Assembly (NCBI RefSeq): GCF_001422735.1
Contig: NZ_LMLZ01000004.1
Location: 90,700 to 154,699, forward strand
DNA from: Acidovorax sp. Leaf78
GTDB lineage: Bacteria > Pseudomonadota > Gammaproteobacteria > Burkholderiales > Burkholderiaceae_C
DNA: 64,000 nt
Reading direction: 5' to 3'
Each line of letters starts with the position of its first letter. Position 1 is the stretch's first letter. A program made the translations under genes and the position numbers. Shown piece after piece: positions 26,932 to 35,714 of the stretch. Under the pieces are notes generated by a model. That model did no database searches. It was not told where the DNA came from and worked only from the letters and a program-made list of their open reading frames with translations.

Positions 26932-27037
26932 TGCTGATCTGATGCGGCCAGACGCGGACACGTTCCGACTGATGCGTCTTGGGTGCTGCCCGATTCGTAT
27001 CTGACGACGGGCCGCTCAGCGCGCCATCAAGGCGGTT

Positions 27038-28381
27038 TCAGCTGCGCTGGGGCCGGTGAACGGCCCGCCACACCATGCCCATGAACAACGCCGCCGTCGC
27101 CAGCAGCGCGGCCGCACTGGCGGACCAGAAGGGCGTGGGCGATGGGGTCACCGCCCATACGCCCGAGCCGTGGTACGCCCACAGGTAGCCGCCGCCCAGA
27201 CCCGCGCCCCACAGCAGCACGCAGTACACCAGCAGCGGCGCCACCGTGATGCGGTAGCAGCGCAGCACGAAGACGCACAGGGTCTGCATGGCGTCCGCCA
27301 GGTGGTAGGCGGCCACCCACACCAGCACACCCCCGGCCATGGCCACCACGGCCGCGTTGCTGGAGTAGATGCTGCCCAGATGGTGTCTTGCTATGAATAA
27401 CGTAGCTGCCAGCGCAATGGCAGCAAGCGCGGCAAGCTTGAAACCTAACAAAACCACCTGCCGGGCACGCGCCGCGTCACCCGCCCCCAGCCAGTAGCTG
27501 GTGCGTGCGCTGGTGGCAATCGACAGCGACAGCGGCACCATGTAGAGCACGGCCGCCAGGTTGGAGGCGATCTGGTGCGCGGCCGATGCGATGGTGCCCT
27601 GGCGCGCAATGAACAGTGCCATGAGCGTGAAAGAGGTCACCTCCACCATCACCGCCAGCCCCGCGGGTACGCCCAGCCGCGCAAAGCTGGCGATGGTGGG
27701 CCAGTGGGGCGGCTCGATGCGCCGCCACAGTTGCAGTGGCTCGTAGATGTCGCGCGTGCGCAGCAGCCAGACCGCCAGGCCCAGCATGCTGCAGTTGACG
27801 ACCAGCGTCGCCCAGGCGCAGCCCACCACGCCCTGCGCAGGCAGCCCCAGGCCCCCGAAAGTGAACCAGATCGACAGCGGCAGCTTGATGAACAGCGAGC
27901 CCACCTGCAGCCAGGTGACCAGATGCGGGCGGCCCAGCGCCTGGTTCAGCGTGCTGTAGATGCGAAAGAGCAGGGCCGGTGGCAGCGCCAGGGCCAGCAC
28001 CGCCAGATAGCGTCCCACTTCGGCGCGCAGGGCGGGAGGCACTTCCGTCCAGCGCAGCAAAGGGCTGGGCGACAGCAAAATGGCCATGCCCACCGCCGAG
28101 GCCGCGGCACACAGGTACAGCGCCTGCCGGAACGAGCTGCCGATGGCTGCGGTCTGTTGGGCGCCACGCTGCTCTGCCCACACGGGCAGCAGCGCCTGCA
28201 GTACGCCGATGAGCGCTACGTACACGCTGATGAAGATGGCCGAGCCGACCGACAGCGCGGCCAGCGAAGCCTCGCCGTAGCGGCCCGCGACGATGGTGTC
28301 CGTCACGCCGAACGCCATGACGGCCAATTGCCCGGTCAGCACAGTGATGGCGTGCCGGGAGATGGTGGATAGCTCGGACAT
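27038..28381 (-). CDS. MATE family efflux transporter
   Basis: 447-residue polytopic membrane protein with 12 predicted helices in two similar halves, of the NorM/multidrug-and-toxin-extrusion type. N-terminal block: AFGVTDTIVAGRYGEASLAA. Sodium- or proton-driven drug export is the usual role; the substrate is unknown. Around 27390-27434 the gene contains a degenerate copy of the TAGCTG-type repeat, read as part of a membrane helix. It converges with phoR. Confidence 0.93.
   Translation of the reverse strand: MSELSTISRHAITVLTGQLAVMAFGVTDTIVAGRYGEASLAALSVGSAIFISVYVALIGVLQALLPVWAEQRGAQQTAAIGSSFRQALYLCAAASAVGMAILLSPSPLLRWTEVPPALRAEVGRYLAVLALALPPALLFRIYSTLNQALGRPHLVTWLQVGSLFIKLPLSIWFTFGGLGLPAQGVVGCAWATLVVNCSMLGLAVWLLRTRDIYEPLQLWRRIEPPHWPTIASFARLGVPAGLAVMVEVTSFTLMALFIARQGTIASAAHQIASNLAAVLYMVPLSLSIATSARTSYWLGAGDAARARQVVLLGFKLAALAAIALAATLFIARHHLGSIYSSNAAVVAMAGGVLVWVAAYHLADAMQTLCVFVLRCYRITVAPLLVYCVLLWGAGLGGGYLWAYHGSGVWAVTPSPTPFWSASAAALLATAALFMGMVWRAVHRPQRS
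27390..27434. repeat. degenerate TAGCTG-type repeat inside the MATE gene
   Basis: GCTATGAATAACGTAGCTGC followed by CAGCGC...GCAAGCGC follows the layout of the intergenic copies. It is in frame and encodes part of a membrane helix. Moderate similarity only. Confidence 0.45.
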
Positions 28382-28547
28382 ATCAGTTTCTTGTTGTTCT
28401 GCACGCGGCTGTCAGCGCTCGCAGGCCTTGCGCCCACAGCATGCGGCACGCGGCGCGGTTCAGGCCGGCAGGCGCCGTCAAAGCGGATTTGCCCAGCCGC
28501 TGGCGTCCGTCCGCTTTAAGGACGGTACTCACCGGCCGGGGAGTGTG

Positions 28548-30245
28548 TCACCGCGCTGCGCGCCGGAACACCAGGAGGTGATCGTTCTTGTCGGTAGGGC
28601 GCGGCACCACGGCCATGCGCTCCCACCGGGCCGCGTTGACCATGCGCTCGGACGCGGGCCAGGACTCCATGTCCGCCACCAGCCAGTTGCACTCGTCCTG
28701 CAGGCCCGCGCGCTCCAGGGTGAGGTTGCCGTGGTACTGCAGCGCGGCCACCTGCGCGCGGCTCAGACCCACGGTCTGCACGCAGCCCGGGTCGGCGCCC
28801 AGCACTGCTTGCACCGCGCGCACCTGCGGGCCGTAGCTGCGGGCGTAGTCCAGCAGCGGTAGCCACAGCGTCATCAGCAGCACCCAGCCTAGCGCCGCGC
28901 CGCCAGCGGGCAGCACCAGGCTCTTCCAGATGGGCGCGCGGTCGCGCGAGGCGCGCCACCACACCAGCACACACCAGCCGGCAGTCGCCGCCAGGGCCAC
29001 CACCAGCGCCAGTGCAGAAAACTGCGGCACGAAGCCGGGCGCGAGCTTGGCCACGTTGGCCGCCGGCTTGGCCGGAACACCCGTCTGCATCGCGATCCAG
29101 ATCACCCAGATGGCCAGGGCCGACACCGTGAAGAACAGCAGCGTGAACCAGTCGATCAGCGCGCCCACACTGCGCCGCAGGGTGGGCAGGGCAAAAGCAG
29201 CCAGCGCAGCCAGCGCCGGCAGGCCCAGCAGCAGCGCCCGGTCCGCCGGCTGCGTGGTAAGCGTGGCGGCAATCGATACGGCAGAAAACCACAGGGGCAG
29301 CAGCAGGTGCCGATGGCCTTGCCGGCTGAAGATCTGCTTGCGCCAGCGCCACAGGGTCCACAGGGCCAGGGGCCAGGCGGGCCAGCCAAACCACAGCAGC
29401 AGCCGCGCCAGGCTTTGCCATTCCTTGCCGCCAGAATTTGCGCCCACGATCCGCCAGCGCCACAGGTCGAGCTTCCAGGCGACCAGCGCAGCCACCACGG
29501 TGATGGCGGCCAGCGCCAGGGTCCAGGGCAGGCGGCGGTCGGTGCTGCTGCCCGGGGCCAGCACCACCAGCACCACGCTGCCCACGCCCAGCAAGGTGGC
29601 CAGCGCCGGGGCGCCTGCGAGCGTCAGGCCCAGCATGCCCACCACCAGCGCGATGGCAGGGGCCACGGTGCGGTGGGGCATGGCCGCTACGGCAAAGAAG
29701 AGCAGGGCAGTGCAGCTGAGCTGCACCAGGTAGCTGGTCACCTCGTGCGACAGCTGGGCCAACCCCAGGCAGGCGATCAGGGCGAGCAGCGCGCCGTCGG
29801 CGATCGCGCGGGCATAGTCGGGCGGGTTGGCCTCGCCGCCAAACGCAAAGGCCACTGGCTGCGCGCCCGGGCTGCGTGCCAGGTAGTACACGCCGTACCA
29901 AGTGGCCATGAGGGTGATCACCAGCAACGCGGCAAAGGGCACGCGCACCGCCATCTCGGGCGACAGCAGCCACGATGGCGTGATCTGGATCGCCCAGGCG
30001 CCCAGCCAGTAGGGCAGCAGCCCCTCGGTCTCGGGGGCCATGCCGCCCAGCAGGGGCGCCAGCCACGGCGTGCGCTGCTGCGCCAGCTCCAGCATGTAGC
30101 CGAATGCGGTGACATCCGCACTCTTCCAGGGATCACGGCCCACGAAGCCCGGCACCACATAGGCGATGCACAGCAACAGCAGCGCCCACCGCGGCAGGGG
30201 GCGGACGGCGCTTTGGGTCACGATGGCGGGGGTGGGAGGAGTCAC
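28548..30245 (-). CDS. ArnT-like (GT39-type) membrane glycosyltransferase
   Basis: 565 residues with about 11-12 predicted membrane helices. The first extracytoplasmic loop has FVGRDPWKSADVTAFGYML and TPWLAPLLGG, the pattern of GT-C enzymes such as ArnT, where an acidic residue after the first helix is catalytic. These enzymes move a sugar from a polyprenyl carrier to a periplasmic acceptor such as lipid A. Acceptor and sugar are unknown. The C-terminal 100 residues form a small soluble domain ending LVFRRAAR. No arn operon is present, so classical lipid A aminoarabinose modification is not supported. Confidence 0.82.
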   Translation of the reverse strand: MTPPTPAIVTQSAVRPLPRWALLLLCIAYVVPGFVGRDPWKSADVTAFGYMLELAQQRTPWLAPLLGGMAPETEGLLPYWLGAWAIQITPSWLLSPEMAVRVPFAALLVITLMATWYGVYYLARSPGAQPVAFAFGGEANPPDYARAIADGALLALIACLGLAQLSHEVTSYLVQLSCTALLFFAVAAMPHRTVAPAIALVVGMLGLTLAGAPALATLLGVGSVVLVVLAPGSSTDRRLPWTLALAAITVVAALVAWKLDLWRWRIVGANSGGKEWQSLARLLLWFGWPAWPLALWTLWRWRKQIFSRQGHRHLLLPLWFSAVSIAATLTTQPADRALLLGLPALAALAAFALPTLRRSVGALIDWFTLLFFTVSALAIWVIWIAMQTGVPAKPAANVAKLAPGFVPQFSALALVVALAATAGWCVLVWWRASRDRAPIWKSLVLPAGGAALGWVLLMTLWLPLLDYARSYGPQVRAVQAVLGADPGCVQTVGLSRAQVAALQYHGNLTLERAGLQDECNWLVADMESWPASERMVNAARWERMAVVPRPTDKNDHLLVFRRAAR

Positions 30246-30415
30246 GCGTCAGAAAGGCAGCAAAAGCGGAGCCGTCGAGAATAAGCGCAAAAACGCACCA
30301 AAACGATACAGGATGCAGGGACCGCCAGCGTCGGGATCAAAAACTCCCGCGTTCTTGTCCCCGCCGGCCCGTGGCCAGCGCGGTGATGCCCACCACGAAC
30401 CAGCCGCTGCAAAGC

Positions 30416-30448
30416 AAAAAGGCAGCACGGTTGCCCGGGCTGCCTTTT
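30416..30448 (-). terminator. Rho-independent terminator after rpmE2
   Basis: Read leftward: stem AAGGCAGC / GCTGCCTT with a GC-rich inner part, then a T run. It ends the rpmE2 message about 25 bp after its stop. Confidence 0.85.
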
Positions 30449-30473
30449 GTGGCGGTAACGCGCAGGAGGCGAA

Positions 30474-30728
30474 TTACTTCGCTGCGGTCTTGCCGAAACG
30501 GTTGCGGAAGCGCTCGACGCGGCCACCCATGTTGTCCACCGACTTTTGCGTGCCGGTGTAGAAGGGGTGCGACTCAGAAGAGGTATCCAGCTTGAACAGC
30601 GGGTATTCCTTGCCTTCGAAGGTTTCGGTTTCCTTCGTGTTCACGCACGAACGGGTCACGAACTTGAAACCGTTGGACAGGTCCGAGAACAGGACTTCGC
30701 GGTAGTTGGGGTGAATGCCTTCTTTCAT
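30474..30728 (-). CDS. rpmE2: 50S ribosomal protein L31 type B
   Basis: 84-residue ribosomal protein starting [12 protein letters not shown]. The start is ATG 30728 with AAGGA 7 bases before it; a TTG two codons upstream is not needed. It lacks the CxxC zinc-ribbon pairs of classical L31, keeping only one Cys (RSCVNT), so it is the zinc-independent (C-) form. In many bacteria this form replaces zinc-bound L31 under zinc shortage through Zur; no clear Zur box was seen upstream. Confidence 0.96.
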   Translation of the reverse strand: MKEGIHPNYREVLFSDLSNGFKFVTRSCVNTKETETFEGKEYPLFKLDTSSESHPFYTGTQKSVDNMGGRVERFRNRFGKTAAK

Positions 30729-30883
30729 GATCAATCCTTGTCAAGTGCGGGAGCCGTGCTGAACCCGGTGCAACCTTTGCGCCGTGGAACATCCAGCGTA
30801 CTTTCCGCAGAAAAAGCCCTCTATTATGGCACAGGGCAAATATGTGTCTTTTTCAACGTCGCTGCGCATCCGTCATAGCGATG

Positions 30884-30987
30884 GAAACCGGCGCGGCCCA
30901 AGACCAGTGCCACCGTGGAACTGGCTCTGCCAGGCCACGGGTGGCGTCCCCCTCCCGGGGAAGGCGCCAAAGGCGACTCAGGGGGGC
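30884..30987 (+). repeat. long GC-rich dispersed repeat (copy 1)
   Basis: About 100 bp: CAGTGCCACCGTGGAACTGG, then GCCAGGCCAC, GGCGTCCCCCTCC and AAGGCGCCAAAGGCGACTCA, ending in a G run. It ends at the last codons of rho (leftward). Same layout at 40790, 46706 and 60555, and reversed at 35535 and 44396. Confidence 0.8.
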
Positions 30988-32250
30988 TTACCCGCCTCTT
31001 CTCATCATGTCGAAAAAGTCCACGTTGGTCTTCGTGGCCTTCATGTTCTTGATCATGAGCTCCATCGACTCAATCTCGTCCATGTTGTACATGAACTGGC
31101 GCAGGATGCGGGTCTTTTGCAGAATCTCGGGCGCCAGCAGCAGCTCTTCGCGGCGCGTGCCGCTCTTGTTGAGCTCGATGGCGGGGAACACGCGCTTTTC
31201 GTACAGGCGGCGGTTCAGGTGGATTTCGCAGTTGCCGGTGCCCTTGAATTCTTCAAAGATCACTTCGTCCATGCGGCTGCCGGTGTCGACCAGTGCGGTG
31301 GCGATGATGGTGAGCGAGCCACCTTCCTCGACCTTGCGCGCCGCGCCGAAGAAGCGCTTGGGGCGCTGCAGCGCGGCGGCGTCCACACCACCGGACAGCA
31401 CCTTGCCGGACGACGGCACGACGTTGTTGTAGGCGCGGGCCAGGCGGGTGATGGAGTCAAGCAGGATCACCACGTCCTTCTTGAGCTCGACCAGGCGCTT
31501 GGCGCGCTCGATCACCATCTCGGCCACGTGCACGTGGCGGGCGGCGGGCTCGTCGAAGGTGGAGGCGATGATCTCGCCCTTCACCGTGCGCTGCATTTCG
31601 GTCACTTCTTCAGGGCGCTCGTCCACCAGCAGCACCATCAGGTGCACATCGGGGTTGTTGGCCGTGATGGCGTGGGCGATGTGCTGCATCATCACCGTCT
31701 TGCCGCTCTTGGGCGGGGCGACGATCAGCGCGCGCTGGCCGCGGCCGATGGGCGCGATGATGTCGATGATGCGGCCGGTGATGTTCTCTTCGCCCTTGAA
31801 GTCCCGTTCCAGGCGCATCTGCTCCTTGGGGAACAGGGGCGTCAGGTTTTCGAACATCACCTTGTGCTTGTTCTGCTCTGGCGGGCCGTCGTTGACCTTG
31901 TCGAGCTTGGTCAGGGCAAAGTAGCGCTCGCCGTCCTTCGGCGTGCGCACTTCACCTTCGATCATGTCGCCGGTGTGCAGGTTGAAGCGGCGCACCTGGC
32001 TGGGCGAGATGTAGATGTCGTCCGTGCTGGCCGTGAAGCTGGTGTCGGGGCTGCGCAGAAAGCCGAAGCCGTCGGGCAGGATTTCCAGAACGCCATCGGC
32101 AAACACCTGCTCGCCGGCTTTGGCGCGCTTCTTGATGATGGCAAACATCAGCTCCTGCTTGCGCATCCGGCCGGTATTTTCGATTTCGAGTTCTTCGGCC
32201 TGCTTCAGGACTTCAGACACGTGCAGTGCCTTGAGTTCGTTTAAGTGCAT
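30988..32250 (-). CDS. rho: transcription termination factor Rho
   Basis: Hexameric RNA helicase that ends transcription at C-rich unstructured RNA. 420 residues from ATG 32250. The N-terminal helical domain has [13 protein letters not shown], the cold-shock RNA-binding domain [14 protein letters not shown], Walker A PPKSGKT, and Walker [15 protein letters not shown]. The C-terminal [11 protein letters not shown] block is typical. No large insertion is present. The upstream frame is open to 32358 but shows no family similarity. Confidence 0.98.
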   Translation of the reverse strand: MHLNELKALHVSEVLKQAEELEIENTGRMRKQELMFAIIKKRAKAGEQVFADGVLEILPDGFGFLRSPDTSFTASTDDIYISPSQVRRFNLHTGDMIEGEVRTPKDGERYFALTKLDKVNDGPPEQNKHKVMFENLTPLFPKEQMRLERDFKGEENITGRIIDIIAPIGRGQRALIVAPPKSGKTVMMQHIAHAITANNPDVHLMVLLVDERPEEVTEMQRTVKGEIIASTFDEPAARHVHVAEMVIERAKRLVELKKDVVILLDSITRLARAYNNVVPSSGKVLSGGVDAAALQRPKRFFGAARKVEEGGSLTIIATALVDTGSRMDEVIFEEFKGTGNCEIHLNRRLYEKRVFPAIELNKSGTRREELLLAPEILQKTRILRQFMYNMDEIESMELMIKNMKATKTNVDFFDMMRRGG

Positions 32251-32466
32251 GGAGTGACTCCTTGGCGGAGCTGGTGTGAATCTTGGGGGAGAGGGCAGGT
32301 GCCGGGAAAGCTGCTGTTTGCAGGCCTGGCATGCCGTGGATCTTGTTCCGGCTGCCAATGCGTGCAGGCCGGTGATCGGAAAGAATTATGACAGGAAAAA
32401 AATCGGGATATTCAGGGGCTTGCGATTTGATCGTTTGCCCGCGCTACCCACCGTGCGCAAGCCCAC

Positions 32467-32510
32467 AGAAAAGAATGCCCCGCCAGACTGCCAGGTCTGC
32501 GGGGCATGGG
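32467..32510 (-). terminator. Rho-independent terminator after trxA
   Basis: Read leftward: ATGCCCCGC-AGAC pairs with GTCT-GGCGGGGCAT across a short loop, one bulge, then TCTTTTCT. It follows the trxA stop by a few bases. Confidence 0.85.
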
Positions 32511-32515
32511 GAGGA

Positions 32516-32848
32516 TCAGGCCAGTTGCTGATCGATGAAGGCGGTCAGCTGGGCCTTGCTCATGGCGCCGACCTTGGTGGCGGCCAGTTGGCCGTCCTTG
32601 AAGAGCATCAGGGTGGGGATGCCGCGGATGCCGTACTTGGCGGGGATCTCGCGGTTCTCGTCCACGTTCATCTTGGAGATCTGCAGCTTGCCCTGGTAGG
32701 TGCCGGCCACTTCGTCCAGGATGGGGGCGATCATCTTGCAGGGGCCGCACCATTCGGCCCAGTAGTCCACCAGCACCGGGGTGCCGGCTTGCAGCACGTC
32801 GGCGTCAAAGCTGGCGTCGGAGAGATGTTTGATGAGTTCGCTGGCCAT
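32516..32848 (-). CDS. trxA: thioredoxin 1
   Basis: 110-residue cytoplasmic disulfide reductase, with active site [10 protein letters not shown], the cis-proline in [10 protein letters not shown], and an aspartate before the active site (VLVDYWAEW). It reduces ribonucleotide reductase, methionine sulfoxide reductase and others. Start ATG 32848 with AAGGAA before it; an upstream in-frame extension is not family-like. It is divergent from the AddB-like gene. Confidence 0.97.
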   Translation of the reverse strand: MASELIKHLSDASFDADVLQAGTPVLVDYWAEWCGPCKMIAPILDEVAGTYQGKLQISKMNVDENREIPAKYGIRGIPTLMLFKDGQLAATKVGAMSKAQLTAFIDQQLA

Positions 32849-32906
32849 GGCGTATTCCTTGTATCTGGGCGGGTTGCGACCGGGGTACGTATAAAGTCTG
32901 GGCATT

Positions 32907-35531
32907 GTGACAGAAACCAATCCCACGTACACCGGTGTGGCCGGGCCCTGTGACGCTATGACTGTCATAGCGAAAACCGATCAGTGCACCCTCTTGTGGC
33001 GGCGTGTTCTGGCCCAGGTCGCCCACCACATAGTGCAGTGCGCAGCCCACCCCGCGCGCACGGTGGTGCTGGTGCCGTATGCGCAGCTGATGCCCTGGGC
33101 ACAGCGGTATTGGGGCATGGCGCACCCGGATGGCTTTGCGCCCCGGTTCGAGACCACGCGCAACTGGGCGCGCCAACTGGCGGCTTTCGTGCCGCAAGGG
33201 GACGACCTGGCGGGGGACGTGGCGCGCGATACGCTCACCGCGCGCCTGTTGCTCGACAAGGCCGGTTTGTCGGCGCAGCGTGATGTGCTGGCCACGCCCC
33301 TGCAGGAGGCGGCGGCCCAGCTGGCACCGGCAGTGGCTGCCGTGACGCCGTCGCAGCGCGAGGCCTGGGGCGAGCAGGCGCGCGCACTGCTCCCGCCCGC
33401 GGACGAAGGCTCGGCCCTGCGGTTCGAGGCCGTGGTGGCGCGCATTGCGCTCGAATGGGTGCTGGCTTCGCGCCACGCCACCGACGTGCTGTTCGAGCCC
33501 GGCGTCGCAAGATCGGTCGACGCGCTGGTGCTGCTGCCCGGCTTTCAGCCCGATGCGCTGGCGCAGACCCTGCAGGCGCATTGGGGCGACAAGGCAGCGT
33601 CGCTGTCGCTGTGGAACCCGTCTGCCGACAGCCCCGCGGTCGGCCGGGGCCACGTTGCGCTGCACGCGGCGCAGGACGCCGAAGACGAAGCCCAGCGCGC
33701 CGCCGCCTGTGTGTTGGCGCACCTGGCCGCGGGGCGCATTCCGGTGGCCCTGGCCGCCAACGACCGCGCGCTCACCCGCCGCATCGGGGCGCATCTGGCC
33801 AGCGCCGGCGTTTCGGTGCGCGATGAAAACGGTTGGACCCTGTCCACCACCCGGGCCGCGGCGCGCCTGATGGCCGCGCTGACCGCCTGCGCGTGGGATG
33901 CGACGTCCGACGCCGTGCTGGACTGGCTCAAACACGTGCCCAGTGTCGACACCACCTTGCTCGCCCGGCTGGAGCGCGCACTGCGCAAGGCCGCCATGGC
34001 ATCGTGGGGCCATGCGGCACAGCACGACTGGGCCAGCGTGCCCGAAGTGGCGCCTGCAGTGGCCCAGGTGCAGACCTGGCGCGACAGCCTGCGGGCCGCG
34101 CGGACCTTGCCGGAATGGCTGCAGGCCCTGCGTGCACTGCTGGTCGACACCGGTCAATGGACCGTGCTGGAGGAAGACGCCGCCGGCGCGCGCGTGCTGT
34201 CGGCCCTGCGCCTGCAAGACGGGCAAGAGGCAGAGCTCGACGGCTGGGGCGAGGGCGCAGGCCGCCGCATGACGCTGGCCGAGTTCACGCGCTGGGCCAA
34301 TGAAGTGCTGGAGGCCGCCCGCTATGTGCCCATGCACACCGGCGACGCACCCGTGGTGGTGCTGCCCATGCCCCAACTGCTGGCGCGCCCGTTTGCCGCG
34401 CTGGTGCTGCCCGGCTGCGACGAGAAGCGGCTGCAGGCCGCGCCAGAGCCTCCGGGCGAGTGGACGCAGGCGCAGCGCGAAGCCTGGGGCCTGCCCACGC
34501 GGGCATCGACAGAGATGGCCCAGCGTGCCGCGTGGCAACACGCGCTGCAGACCCCCGCCGTGGATGTGCTGTGGCGCACCGGCGACGAGGGCGGCGAGCC
34601 CCTGCTGGCCAGCCCGCTGGTGCTGGCCTTGCAGCTGGATGGCCAGGCACCGTTTGGCGTGGACAGCCGCACGCAGCGCACGGTGGACGCAGCCCCCACC
34701 GAGCGGCCCCAGCCCCAGGGGCATCGACTGCCCGTGCTGCGCCTGTCGTCCACGGCGTATTCCGACCTGCGGCATTGTCCGTACCGTTTTTTCGCGCTGC
34801 GCCAACTGGGCTTGCAGGAGTCCGATGAACTGGCCGCCGACGTGGACAAGCGCGACTTCGGCAACTGGCTGCATGCGGTGCTGCAGCACTTTCATGAGGC
34901 GCTGCTGGCCGACCCGGTGCAGAGCCCCGCAGAGCGCGTGGCCCGCATGGACGCCGCCTCCCTGGCCGTGACGCGCCAGCAGGGCCTGGGCGCGGGCGAC
35001 TTCCTGCCCTTTGCGGCCGGCTGGCCGCAGGTGCGCGACGGCTACCTGCGCTGGCTGGCCCAGCACGAGCAGACCGGCGCCCACTTTCGCCAGGCCGAGC
35101 TGCGCACCACGCAGCCGCTGGGCAGCCTGGAGCTGATCGGCACGCTCGACCGCGTGGATGTTGTAGACGCCGTCAATGCGGTGGCTGCGCAGGGCGATGC
35201 TTCCACGTTGGTCATCGACTACAAGACCGAGAACGACACCGTGACGCGAAAGCGCATCCAGTCCGGCGCCGAGGACACCCAGCTCGCGTTCTACGCCGCG
35301 CTGCTCAGCCACGACACGCTGCGCGCCGCCTATGTGAACGTGGGCGAGCGCGGCGAGACGCAGATGCACGAACAGGAAGAGGTGGTGCACCTGCGCGACC
35401 TGCTCGTCGAAGGCATACAGCACGACTTCGAGCGCATCGCCGCGGGGGACCCCTTGCCCGCGCTCGGTGAGGGCATGGTGTGCGAATACTGTGCGGCGCG
35501 CGGGCTGTGCCGCAAGGATTTCTGGAAATGA
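32907..35531 (+). CDS. AddB-like PD-(D/E)XK nuclease (double-strand break repair)
   Basis: 874 residues. The N-terminal part is a degenerate helicase-like fold; the C-terminal part is a PD-(D/E)XK nuclease with the DYKTENDT motif near 770 and QLAFYAALL. Four cysteines typical of the AddB iron-sulfur clasp are present: one in [10 protein letters not shown] and three in [10 protein letters not shown]. It works with the AddA-like helicase next door to resect broken DNA ends before RecA loading. Start GTG 32907; ATG 32958 is the main alternative. It is followed 183 bp later by the AddA-like gene, with a dispersed repeat between. Confidence 0.88.
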   Translation: MTETNPTYTGVAGPCDAMTVIAKTDQCTLLWRRVLAQVAHHIVQCAAHPARTVVLVPYAQLMPWAQRYWGMAHPDGFAPRFETTRNWARQLAAFVPQGDDLAGDVARDTLTARLLLDKAGLSAQRDVLATPLQEAAAQLAPAVAAVTPSQREAWGEQARALLPPADEGSALRFEAVVARIALEWVLASRHATDVLFEPGVARSVDALVLLPGFQPDALAQTLQAHWGDKAASLSLWNPSADSPAVGRGHVALHAAQDAEDEAQRAAACVLAHLAAGRIPVALAANDRALTRRIGAHLASAGVSVRDENGWTLSTTRAAARLMAALTACAWDATSDAVLDWLKHVPSVDTTLLARLERALRKAAMASWGHAAQHDWASVPEVAPAVAQVQTWRDSLRAARTLPEWLQALRALLVDTGQWTVLEEDAAGARVLSALRLQDGQEAELDGWGEGAGRRMTLAEFTRWANEVLEAARYVPMHTGDAPVVVLPMPQLLARPFAALVLPGCDEKRLQAAPEPPGEWTQAQREAWGLPTRASTEMAQRAAWQHALQTPAVDVLWRTGDEGGEPLLASPLVLALQLDGQAPFGVDSRTQRTVDAAPTERPQPQGHRLPVLRLSSTAYSDLRHCPYRFFALRQLGLQESDELAADVDKRDFGNWLHAVLQHFHEALLADPVQSPAERVARMDAASLAVTRQQGLGAGDFLPFAAGWPQVRDGYLRWLAQHEQTGAHFRQAELRTTQPLGSLELIGTLDRVDVVDAVNAVAAQGDASTLVIDYKTENDTVTRKRIQSGAEDTQLAFYAALLSHDTLRAAYVNVGERGETQMHEQEEVVHLRDLLVEGIQHDFERIAAGDPLPALGEGMVCEYCAARGLCRKDFWK
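32954..32972. promoter_or_regulatory. 19-bp perfect palindrome at the AddB-like gene start
   Basis: CGCTATGAC and GTCATAGCG flank a central T. If the AddB-like gene starts at GTG 32907 the palindrome is coding; if it starts at ATG 32958 the start codon lies inside the palindrome, which could then block translation or act as an operator. Confidence 0.5.
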
Positions 35532-35534
35532 CGA

Positions 35535-35612
35535 GAAGGCACCCCCCTGAGGCGCTGCGCGCCTTCCCCCCTCTCTCGGCTGCGCCGGGAGGGGGGACGA
35601 TGCCAGCGCGGC
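35535..35612 (-). repeat. long GC-rich dispersed repeat (copy 2, reversed)
   Basis: Reading leftward it gives GAGAGAGGGG...GAAGGCGCGCAGCGCCTCAG and a G run, matching the right half of the copies at 30884, 46706 and 60555. It fills the gap between the two Add-like genes, which otherwise shows nothing. Confidence 0.7.
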
Positions 35613-35714
35613 GGGGCGGCCCTTGCGCGGCATCTCGCGCTGGGGGCGCGTCGGTATCGCAGGTCAGGGGCAACGTGGCGGCTGGTATTGCGGCAGGAAA
35701 AGTGGATTCCGGAA

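Noticed and set aside
30729..30800. Zur box upstream of rpmE2
   Set aside because: No convincing palindromic Zur site was seen; the zinc-independent L31 may simply be the standard copy here.
32805..35633. 942-codon open frame antisense to the AddB-like gene
   Set aside because: Same shadow effect; it also crosses the trxA start and lacks recognisable domains.
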